Assembly: GCA_012976225.1 (NCBI GenBank)
Contig: JAAVVG010000014.1
Location: 124,001 to 188,000 of the forward strand
DNA from: Golubevia sp. BC0850
Taxonomy: Eukaryota > Basidiomycota > Exobasidiomycetes > Golubeviales > Golubeviaceae
DNA: 64,000 nt
Direction: 5' to 3'
The notes under the pieces are model-generated. The model saw nothing but the letters and a program-made list of their open reading frames with translations, did not search any database and was not told the DNA's origin. Shown piece by piece: positions 33,396 through 45,631 of the stretch (position 1 is its first letter; the number at the start of each line of letters is the position of its first letter). The position numbers and the translations under genes are program-made.

Positions 33396-36300
33396 TCAGC
33401 TGATCTTGAACTTCTTCGTAGGACCTCCACTCTTCCCATCTGCTTTTCTCTTATTCCCACCCTCGAAAGTCGACTTGACTTCATGAAATTCTTTCTCGTA
33501 AACCCTCTGGAAAGCCTTCGCCATCCCACAAACCACTTCGTCTAGCTTATTGAAAGTCAAACAATTTTGAAGCATCAATCTGATATCTCTGTCCAACTCG
33601 TCCACGTCTCCATATTTCCCGTCTTTCAACCATTGCTCGATTGTTCCAAGATCTCTTGCATTCTCCCTTGGGATGACGTCGAAGTAGGTTGGGATCCCCA
33701 AGGCGACTGGATCGACAGGATAGAGGAATAGACCAGAAACAGGATTGCTCTTGAGCTTGTTCATCATGGAAGTGAGCAGCTTCTTCTCCGTAGAGTCCAA
33801 CTTCTTCTCGATAGCTCTGGACCATTCCGACTTGAACGCCTTCTCTAGAATCGCGGCATGGACGCAAGGATCCGTCCCAGGAGGATTGAATTGTCTGCAG
33901 TTGGCGAAGATGAGCATGACGTCGGCAGCGAATTCTGACATGTAGGAATATCTTCCAGAATTCAGTTTGGTCTCCATCGTCCCGAGATCCATCGGAGCTT
34001 TAATCTCGTCGTAGTAGCTGAATGGGAAAAGAAATGAAGCGACGAGAGAAGAATCAGCAAAGAGGGGGTGGAAGACCAGCTCTCTACTCGAACAGCGTGG
34101 ATTCTTGCCGTCCATACTCACGTCAACAATCCATCGCTGATTGGATCGACAGGTCTCCTGAAAAAAATACTCTCGTTCGATTTCTTCAAATTCTGAAGGA
34201 CATTCTTCGCTCTCCTGTAATTGATTGGCATGGCTCCTGAAGCAGCCACTGGGTCGGATCTGTCCACCTTTGAAGTCTCTGAGCGCTGCTTGGTTGGAGA
34301 GACAGAGCGAGGCGCGACGGAAGAAGAGGCCGAGCGAGGTGGAATGATCGGAGTCTGTTGGAGCTGTTGAGGCGGTTGCTGATAAAATTCGGCAGCTGGT
34401 TGAGGAGGCAAGACGGGCTGAACTTGAGCTTGAGATGGAGACTGAACTTGAGCTTGTTGAGGCTGCGATTGAGATGGAGGTGGAGTTGAAGAGTTTGTGT
34501 AGAGTCCCGCTCCAGGAACAGGACTAGAAGTGAGAGACTGAAGTCGAGATGGAGGGACTGGGGAAGCTCGTGAAAGTGGGTGGCTCGTTGAGGGTTGTCC
34601 ATTTGAAGCTGAGGGCGGAGCTGGAATCGGACTGTTCTGAGCCAGAGGAGAAGAGACGGAAGCTGCGTTCGGAGTAGCTCTTGGTTTGAGCTTGAGCTTA
34701 AGCCCTATCGGTCTAGACGGAGCTGGCGAGGCGGAGGGAGCTTGAGGAGTGCTCAGTGAAGACGATGGTCCACTCGAAGGGCGAGGGATAGGAGCTGGCG
34801 TTTGAGGAGCAATTGCTTCCCGGCGACTCGGGGCTGGAGAGGCAAAAGCGGTAGCAGGAGCAGCCATTGGCAAAGGAGGAGGAGCTTGGTAGGATGTACT
34901 TGCAGCCAGCCTGTCATTCGCATTGGCGATCTCGTCCTTCTTGGCTTGAATTCCAGCTGCTTGCTGCAAAGTCTTGGTGATCTTGTTCCAGTGACTGTTG
35001 AAGAGCTTCTCCAGAACCGAAGCACTGACGTTGACGTAAGCTTTGGGATCAGGCGTGTAAGTCTTTGCGTTCCTAATGAGCAACTCGAAGTCGGATTTGA
35101 AGTCGAACCTGTCCTTGTATAATCCAGCGTTCAACTTGTTGTTCATCGAACTCAAGTCCATAGGATCCTGAATGATCTCGAAGTAGTTTGGGACTTTGTC
35201 TCTGACGGGATCGACTGGATTCAAGAAGAGCAAAGCGTGCTTGGAGGTTTGCAACTTCTTCAAACAATTTCTGCAAGCTGTCAAATCCGAAGAAGACATT
35301 CCTGAAGCTTGGCCCGGCATGAGTGGCTTCGCTTTCTTTGGCTTGAGGGTGATCCTGACCGGCGGTAGTGGAGCCGGAGCAGATGAGGTGGGAGTAACGA
35401 TGGGCAGCTCCTTCTCCGGAGCATTGAACGCCACTCTTGGAGTAGATACCGAAGCTTTGCTTGGAGTCTCTTCCCTTTTGATTCCGTTGACGTTGCCGTT
35501 GCTGAAAGACTTGTTGACCAGCTTGATTCTCATTCCGCTCGACTCGCCAGTAGGAGTTGGAGGAACGTTGCTTGCTCTTGTGATCGGAGCAGGGGAGGGT
35601 CTGAGAGGTAGGGGTTGGATAGAAGGTAATTGAGGCATCTTGACTCGGACCGAGACCTTTGGTTGGAAGGGAAGATCCTTCTCTTCAGCTGGCTTGAACA
35701 AGAGTTCGGCTAGCTTCAGCAGACTGAACCTGACTTCCCAATCGACGTCGCTCGAGAGTAGAGCACCCAGGAAGCCTTCTCTGACTGAAGCCGATCTACC
35801 AATCTCTCGCCTCAGATTCTTGAGAGTCGAGTCCATCTCCTTGTCCGCTATCGATGGATTCTCCGCCTCTTCCAAGATCAGGTTGTTGCTAGTGGAACCA
35901 CCGAATTCTCCCATAGAAGCTGCTACCGCCAATGCTTCCAACAATCCTTTCGAGATCTCTCTCCTAACCTTTCTGCTCTCGTCGTGCTTCAACACTGAAA
36001 AGATATATCGCGATAGAATCTTGTGCTGTAAACCTTTGAAGAGTAGTAGGTAGTGGAAAGCTAAGACTCTGACAGGGATGAAGTTCCCCTGTCGAGTGTA
36101 ACCGAGGAAGAGTGATAGATCGATTGGTTTGAGATTAGATAGAGTTAAAGCGGCGTGGAAGTCGAGAGAGGCCAGAGTGATGAGATTGTGATAGGAAGGT
36201 ACCAGCCTATCCAGTTCTTGATACCTTTCAACCTCTAGAGAAGATTGGAACAGAAGTTCCTCATCGTCTCTGGCGTCTTGATCCTCTTGAGGTGGAACGT

Positions 36301-39265
36301 AAGTACCAGTGATGGAAGAATCAAGAGGCACGAAAGCTCCAGCCAAAGCGCTGACAATCCCAGCTACGTAAAAGTCATCGACGAACTTGTTGGAAGAGTT
36401 GTCGTTATATCGAAGTAAGTTGAAGAGAAACCGTTTGACCTGAGGTAGAGTTCTACCGTTCATCCCTCTGACTCTACCGATGGCAGCGATCAAAGCTCTT
36501 TGAACAAAGTGCTCTGCGAAGTCTGCAAAGTTGTTTGACTTGGGGTAGCAGGGCATATCCAAGGAAGCTCTGGTCATCTCCAGAGAGTCCGGCTCTTGAA
36601 GAGGTGTCTCGTAGCAGAACCTGGTTCTGAACAGCATCAGAAGATGAAAGAGACCCAAGAAGTCCAATTGAGGGATGGCACAGTTGACCAGAGCGTTGGC
36701 AGCTTCGACCCTGACTCTGTAGAAGTACTTCTCCACCAGAACGGTCCTCGTTAAGATACCAGAGGAGATGGCGGTTGGAAGGATCGACAGAGCTCGAATG
36801 GCATTGATCTGGGCTATGACGTCTCTGTCTCTTTCGAGCTGAGAGACCCACATGTAGTCTGGTTGATCTGCATCTATCGTAGCCAGCCAATCGAAGTCTG
36901 AATCCATTCGAATCCATTCGTAACTCGATGCAGCCATGTTCCTCTCGTCATCCTCAGTCCAATCGGCTACCTTCCATTTGGTTCGTTGAGCTTCTTCTTC
37001 CCACATCCTCAGCCCGAATCCCAAGTCGATCATTCCAATGGCGTCCTGAGCATCTTGATCTCCTTCGGCAGCTGCTTTGGCAGCAGCTTGCCTGGCTTGG
37101 AATCGCTTGGTATTCCTTCTGACTCTCTTGTACTTGGTATTGAAAGGAACTTCGTATCGTTGAAGGTGGGTTTTGATGTCTAGAACGTGTTCGTAGGGAG
37201 TTCCATCAGGTTCGTGAATCCTAGCCGTCATCTGGCCTTCGAAGACCTCTACTGGATTGGAATGGATAGCTTCTTGAGGGTGATTTAACCAGAATTCGTA
37301 AGCCGGAGAACTCTGCTTGACTGTGAGTTCGATGTAGAGCTTCTTCTTGTTGAAGCTGGCTGAGCAAGAGAACCTTGGACATCCAGAGCCATCGATCCAC
37401 TGAGTCTGGAAAGTAGAGAGATCGATCCCAGAGACTTTGGAACAAGTTCTGATGAAGCTCCTAGTTCCCAAAGCGTTGTTGTTCAGCTCTCCAGTCATAG
37501 CCTGTAAGAAGATCCTCGGAATGACCCTTCCTAGCCCCAAAGAAGCACTGATCTTCCTCATCCTTCGGTCCAAGATGTGAAGAACGAGCGGAGCTTTGAG
37601 GTTGATGAAGGCTAGCATCTGTGAGTTTGGAGCTTCCGGAGAGCCGATCTGGTGAAGAGGAGGCATTCCGATGTCCCATCCGCAGAGCTTGTCCATGTCT
37701 TTCTTCAATTTGAATCTGTACTCGTTGTTTCCCATCAGCTTCTTCAGAAAGAGTCCAGTGATGTAGAGGGATAGTCCATTGATGAGCCACGTGTCAGACC
37801 AAGACCTCTGAATGATGTTGATTCCGATCCACTGAAAGGCGATAGAATGAGATAGTAGAGGTCGAGTCTCGAGGGCTTGATCGATCACTTTGGCGGGATG
37901 GAGAAGATCGGCAGAGCAGAGAGTCAATCCGCTTCCGTTATGAATGTCTATGATAGGTTCCTCTACGAAGATCACCTTGAAGCTTCCGAAAGGATAGGAT
38001 CCTAACTCTCGACTGAAGTGGGTGAGCGCTTGAGGAGTGAAGCTGATCGTGTTCGCCATCTCCTCTTCTCTTCCAGGGAGACAGAATCCTAAGATCGGAG
38101 CTTGAGTTGCTGATACTGCTTCTGCGGAGGAACTTGCTCCAGCCGCTCCATTCGAATTCGTAGTTGCTGTCCGAATCACTTGAGATCTCGAGAGGGTTTG
38201 CATCGTGAAGGGACCGATCGCGAAAGCTATGTGCTGCACTGTCGTAGGGACGGCTTGAGAGTAGTAGAAGATCGTCTTGTTGGAGCAATGAGGATGAGCC
38301 ACCTAATTGAAGATGGAAGAGGAAGACGATAAGAGAATGCTCATCTGAAGCAGCCTTCAACTGATCTCTCTCAGCTCTTTCTACTAACCTGTTCGATAAG
38401 ATCTCCGCTACAAATAGCCAATACCTCACTCTCATCATCTTCATCCTCTTGATCAGAGTGTCCCTCTCCTTCCCAGCCAGCTTCGCCACCCTCACCTTCC
38501 TCCTCCTCTTCCTGATAGCCCAGACTCTTTGGGACTACGAACTCAAATTCCCAAGTGCATCGCTCCCAGAGACTATCCACACAAGGTACCCAGCATCTAC
38601 TGTAATCAGTGCAGGTAGGATTGAGGTAGATATGAGGGATCCTATAAGGAGATTCTTGAGTTGGTTTGATGAAAGAGATGGCATCCTTTGGATCTCGAAT
38701 CAGGTATTGAATCCTAACGACTAGAGGAGCGAACTCGGTGGCACTTGAAGTGATTGATGTTGGAGTTGAAACTGGATTTGATTGCTGCTCTTGAATCTTG
38801 AGATTAGAAGGGATTAGAATGGAGAGTTCACCATTTGATCCATCTGAAGCTGCTACGTAAAGCTTCCTTCGAAGCTCTGGGTACTTGTGAACATCCCTAT
38901 CTTTAGGATCCCCGTTTGAGATGGTGGTTAAGAGATCATTGTAAGAGTATTCTGCTGGATGACCTGAAACAGATACATGTTGAACAGCTGAAGGGGAGAG
39001 AGAGAGGAAGAGGTAGGATGAGCAGCTGAGCCCTGTCTATCTATCTCTATCTAATCGTTCTCTAATATAAGTACTAACTTGCTTGCCTTAGATTCAAGTG
39101 AATGGATCTTAAGTGAGAATCTGTTGGAATTAAAGTTAACTCTGAGTAACCTGCTATGAGTCCATTGAAGCTGAACTCCAAAGCTACCTTCTGATGGCTC
39201 AAGTTGAATCCTCTACCGTTCGAGTTGCTTGGATTTGAAGATGAAGATTGATTCTTTGAAGTCAT
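33396..39265 (-). CDS. TAF2: TFIID subunit TAF2 with three C-terminal bromodomains
   Basis: Core promoter recognition subunit of TFIID. Predicted exons 39265-39079, 38963-38389, 38302-34122 and 34017-33396 give 1854 residues. The N-terminal half is the M1-aminopeptidase-like fold (VALEFSFNGLIAGYSELTLI, WVPCVDSLWERCTWEFEF), then the inactive zinc-site region (LSHSIAFQWIGINII; no HEXXH), as expected in TAF2. A HEAT-like region follows. Unlike yeast or human TAF2, a long tail carries bromodomains at about residues 1261-1365, 1613-1705 and 1730-1830. Each shows PVDPV-type and YF/YY..I..PMDL-like motifs; the second is split by the last intron. Between the first and second lies a Pro/Gln/Ser-rich linker. 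Confidence 0.92.
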
Positions 39266-39390
39266 TACGCGACTTTCACCAAGTTATCAACTCTTGACCT
39301 GTTGCTTATCTCAAGGAATCGAAGCAGAGATGAGCAGAGCAGATGAACGGGTTGGAGTTGGTTAGGAGGGAAGATAGTTTGGCACCAAAC

Positions 39391-39411
39391 CCACCTCCCG
39401 GGGGGAGGTGG
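39391..39411. repeat. GC-rich perfect inverted repeat (hairpin)
   Basis: CCACCTCCC and GGGAGGTGG, 9 bases each, are separated by GGG. It lies at the outer edge of the left inverted repeat of the element described next. Confidence 0.85.
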
Positions 39412-40432
39412 ACGACGCGCCGAAGGAAGGAGGATGTGGTCGCAGGGTCGCGCCTCACTATTAGGGGGTAGCAAGAATTTCGCCTCCAAAAGTCCATTCC
39501 TCCACTTTTCAATCCACTCGAATCATATATTTCTGAAGCCCAGCCCCCTTTTATTTTTTCATGAAAAGTTTTCAATATGTACAAAGAATGTAGGTCTCGA
39601 AGATAAATGTGATTGGAGCAAAAGTCGATTCACAAATGACCTAACTCTGGGTGACATTGGCCTACTAGAGGGGGGTAACAAAAAATTTGGAGAATTTTGG
39701 CTCAGAGCCCAAAACTGCCAACTTCTTAGGTCTTTTGTGAAACGGCAAAAGCTCGAATCGACCTGAAAACCTTTCTAAACTTAAGATATAGACAAAAAAA
39801 ACTAGGAAACCAAAAATTTAAAAGAGGATCGATTGGTAGAATCATGTGCTAGGGGCCGTCTTGGGGGAGGCAGGCCAACAGTATTTGGCTGGGATTCCCT
39901 ATTGACCTCACGCATCTCCTTAACAATCTACTTCCAACTCTCACAAAAAAAATTCTATAGTTAGAAAGAGATCCAGATGGTTCTCAAGGCTCCAAGACGA
40001 TAGTTTGTGATACTGTAAGGGCTCAAAGATCCAGCATTTTGGCTCTGGAATCAACCTGGTTTTGCTTTGATTGAAATCTCTCCTTTGCAGGATCGGAATC
40101 TCATCCTTTAGACCTCAGAAAGACAATGGGAGGGATTGGACCTACCTCAGACGAGTTTCCCGTTTCTGAGAGTCCCTCCAATTCAGGGATGGGCAACAGC
40201 TCAGAGTTAGGTCTTTTACAAAAAGCTTTCGGCGGCGACCCAATTTTTGATCTAAACCTTTTTTTATTCAACATAGACCACTTTGTTTAAAAAACAATCA
40301 AGGCGAACGGAGCAAAATTGAGGAATTGAGATGGTGGTGTTGGCTGAGAATGGCTATAAATTTTTGTCACCCCCTGTAGTGAGAGTGGATCATGCGACAA
40401 GACCTCCGCGACCTTCGGTGCTCCACCCCCTA
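39400..40432. mobile_element. Degenerate DNA transposon-like element with ~75-base inverted repeats
   Basis: The segment 39400-39480 resembles the reverse complement of 40432-40357. Shared blocks are GGGGG.GG..G, CCGAAGG, GGAGG, GTCGCA, CTCACTA and AGGGGGT..CAA.AATTT. A third, partial copy of the inner block lies in direct orientation at 39655-39700 (AGGGGGGTAACAAAAAATTT). The ~1 kb between has no transposase frame, so this would be a non-autonomous (MITE-like) or decayed element. The inner ends AGGGGGTGACAAAAATTT next to TA are reminiscent of Tc1/mariner termini, but I cannot define target-site duplications, so the superfamily is open. Confidence 0.5.
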
Positions 40433-40512
40433 ACGCGAGGGGCTTGGGCAAGACTGGAGGGAAGAATGGATAGATTCTCCTCGCTGCCTCTTGAACCAAC
40501 ACTCGCTATAAG

Positions 40513-42229
40513 ATGAGTTCTTCTAATTCACATACAACTAATCAGAATCCAATGAAGATCAAGCTCAAGTTTGGAAACAAAGGATCCGCGAGTAACTCGA
40601 CAACTTCTCCAGCTGGTAGCGGTAGTGGTAGTGGGGCAGGTGAGTGCAAGACAGCAAGAGGTATCAAGAGTCCCTTCCTTCTATTCTAACTTTGCCTCTT
40701 TCTTCTTCTTACGATTCTGTTCTTTTTCCAGTCGAAACTGGAGCAGAACAAGATCCAGCAATGGCATCTACTTCTTCCAGCAATCAACCTTCTCCCCATC
40801 CTCAACCTCAACCTCAACCTCAAGCTCCTGTCCCTCATCAACTTCAACCTCAATCTACTCGAAATTCATCCAGAAATTCTCCTTCAATCCCAATCGATCC
40901 TTTCTCTAATGAAGCGGATCTCTCAATCGCAACAGGAACTCCAATGAGTGGAGGAATGGCTTCACCTGCTTCTAATCTAGCCACTCCTCCAGCTTTGCCA
41001 AAGTCAGGCCCTGGTTCTCGAGGAGGTCCAGGATCTAGAGGAGGGAAAGTGAAGGGTGGATTGAGGGGAGTAGGAAGGGGAAGAGGAAGAGGTGCTGGAA
41101 AGGCAGCAGCAGCAGCAGCTTCTGCAACAGGTTCAAATCCCAATACCAATCCTTCGAGTGAGATTGGTTCTCCTTCTTCGACTGCAAGGAGTAGTCCAGT
41201 TGCTGCCGCCACTCTGAAATCTCAAGCTGCTGCTATGACTCAGGAAGAGATCGATGCTTTACCTGCTGCTAAGAGAAGAAAGACTGCGAAGGCAAGAGGA
41301 GCTAGTGGTCCTGGAAGAGGTTGGAGAAAAGGTTTGACTTCGTGAGTTTCGAGCAAAGAATAGATTGTATTCCTATCGATCTATCGATACAGGCGTTGCG
41401 CGAAACTGACTCCAATCTTCCCTCTTTCCCTTTCTACTCCAAGTGGCGACAAACCAGTCTATGATGTCCCTCCCGCTGAAGGTGAGTCTATGCTTTATTT
41501 TCTCTGCATTACTCTACTGTTCACTGAATTTTGTCTCTCTGTACGTCCGCCTTCATCCTTCCAGTCACACCCCCAACTTTCCAATCTCAAAGTCCTCAAC
41601 CTCAACAGATGTTCCCTGCCAATCCCTATCAAAGTCACCCCAATTCTTCAAATCCAGTTTCTCACTCTCAACCTTCAATGTCAACTTCGAACATGAACTC
41701 AATTCTATCAACAAACGGGGCTCCTCGACCATTAGCTCATCCAATCTATTCTCAAACCATCTCACCACTTTTTCCTGATCGTTTAGAAATCGGACCTCCA
41801 CCGAATTCCATTCTACTCAAACCAATGGACAAGCTAGTGAATGGTTTTGCAAACGTTCAACCTTTAGATAAACGAAGAACTAGAGTTAGAAGTTGGAGAA
41901 AGAGTTGTAATCCAGATTTAAATTCCCCTTCATCTGAGGCTTCAAGTAAAGGTAGAGACATCATTGGATTAGATGGTAGGGTTTGGAATTTACCTTTGGA
42001 GAATTCTGGTTCTTGGTGGGGCGGTAGAGATGAAAGTTATGATCCTCCGAGAGACAGAGAGTTTGCTTTGAGAATGGCTAGAGAAATGAAGGAAAGACAA
42101 CAGCAACAACTTATGATGAGTCAACAGAGAACTTCTCCTTCGGTTCAACACTTCTCTAATCCAAGCCATTCCCTTATTCAAGGTCAAGGTCCTATTCCAT
42201 CTCAGCCTCAGCTCAAAGGTCAGAGGTAG
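40513..42229 (+). CDS. INO80 chromatin remodelling complex subunit Ies4-like protein
   Basis: Probable accessory subunit of the INO80 remodeller. Predicted exons 40513-40639, 40732-41341, 41444-41481 (38 bases) and 41565-42229 give 479 residues with consistent phase. The N-terminus has a basic strand MKIKLKFGN. The middle is Ser/Pro/Ala-rich with a GRGRGRG run and the basic motif AAKRRKTAKARG. The C-terminal part has PLDKRRTRVRSWRK and then IIGLDGRVWNLPL, resembling the fungal Ies4 pattern LDR...RxWxK...FTG..W..P. I made this call from memory of the family without a search. The protein is longer than yeast Ies4 (about 120 residues). A generic nuclear low-complexity protein is the alternative. 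Confidence 0.5.
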
Positions 42230-42371
42230 AATGATACTGTAGTTCGATAACAATTCTTGCAATTTGATCGCAACTCTTAACGCAATCTGTCTGATTTGAC
42301 TGAATTCTCGAAGAATGGGTATGAATTCTAAAACAACGGGACAACGGTACAACAACCAAGGAACGCGAGCT

Positions 42372-43091
42372 TCAAATTCTGACTCCTTCCCGTCTCAATA
42401 GGTCTCTCTTCATTTCGACTCCCCATCTATAACCGTTCAATTCTCCCTTTGAGTTCAGAACCCTATGACAAGGTACGATAATAGCCCAAGGGTTTTCGCC
42501 ACATATCCTTCCAATGACCCTCGAATAAGTTGATGGTAGGTCTAACTTGGATACCAATTCCGCGTAGGAAAGAGTTGAGCCCAGAGGGATCTTTGAGAGC
42601 TCTTTCCATGTTTTGATCTGAAGCTGGGTAAAGATTTCAGAATCTAGTTCTAGATGAGGTAGGATTGATTCGACTTGCTTTGAAGTCGGATTTGAATGTT
42701 CGAAGAATGGGATCGTTTGAGAGACCACATCTCCTTTCCACCAATTGGGATCCTCGTTGTGAATGAAAGTAGATTTTGGAAATCTGAGTTGCAGCTCTTT
42801 TATAAGGTCATCCTTTGAAGCTGAGGAGTTTGAGATGAGAGTTGATAGAATCTTGTTGGTCGAGTCGTTAGTTGCAACTAAAAGCTCCGCACTTGGAATT
42901 TGGGTGAACGAGTAGGTAATTGATAGTTTAGCATTGCTCTTTGTGACTGTAGACCTTCTGAACACTTTTGATTTTGGCTTATCATTGATGACGTTTGAAG
43001 GTGTCGTCTTGATTCTTGTGAGGTTGGATTGAGGTTGAGATTGAGGAAGAAGACTTGGCTCGAATAGACGCTTCGTTCTGGTGGCTGGCAT
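42372..43091 (-). CDS. O6-alkylguanine-DNA alkyltransferase (MGMT)
   Basis: Suicide repair enzyme that moves alkyl groups from O6-guanine to its own cysteine. The single-exon product has 239 residues from the ATG at 43091. The catalytic motif PCHRVLNSKGELNGYRWG is intact at about residue 205, preceded by the helix-turn-helix region (LGSTLSYAELVSKL, YSRVIGRICGENPWAIIV). The N-terminal ~30 residues are Arg/Pro/Ser-rich. An upstream in-frame ATG at 43214 would add 41 residues but leave only 24 bases to the divergent MetAP2 start, so I prefer 43091. It is tail to tail with the Ies4-like gene. Confidence 0.93.
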   Translation of the reverse strand: MPATRTKRLFEPSLLPQSQPQSNLTRIKTTPSNVINDKPKSKVFRRSTVTKSNAKLSITYSFTQIPSAELLVATNDSTNKILSTLISNSSASKDDLIKELQLRFPKSTFIHNEDPNWWKGDVVSQTIPFFEHSNPTSKQVESILPHLELDSEIFTQLQIKTWKELSKIPLGSTLSYAELVSKLDLPSTYSRVIGRICGENPWAIIVPCHRVLNSKGELNGYRWGVEMKRDLLRREGVRI

Positions 43092-43238
43092 AATCCTTGT
43101 GCTTGTGACTGTTGAAGCTAAGAATAGAATTTGATTGAGTTCAGAGAATTGACGGAAACGTTGATGGAGTTGGAAGCAGATAGAGACGTGGTCTCTTGAC
43201 CTTGACTCAAACATCCTCAATCCGTCTCATTCCCCAAA

Positions 43239-45477
<2,239 letters not shown>

Positions 45478-45631
45478 ACCCCAAAAGATCCAAAGAAGCT
45501 TTCCTTCTTCATCACTGTATTGTTTACTACTCTTTCTCCAACCGCAGATAAGTCTCTGTTCACCGATCTGGATCGACTTTAAGCCCTGAACACTGAACTC
45601 CATTCCACAAGGTTCGCACCACTTCGCAGAA

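Noticed and set aside
34186-35025. Several minus-strand frames parallel to TAF2
   Set aside because: Shadows of the Pro/Gln/Ser-rich TAF2 linker in other frames.
41565-41801. Minus-strand frame inside the Ies4-like gene
   Set aside because: Antisense to a spliced coding exon with no independent start or motif.
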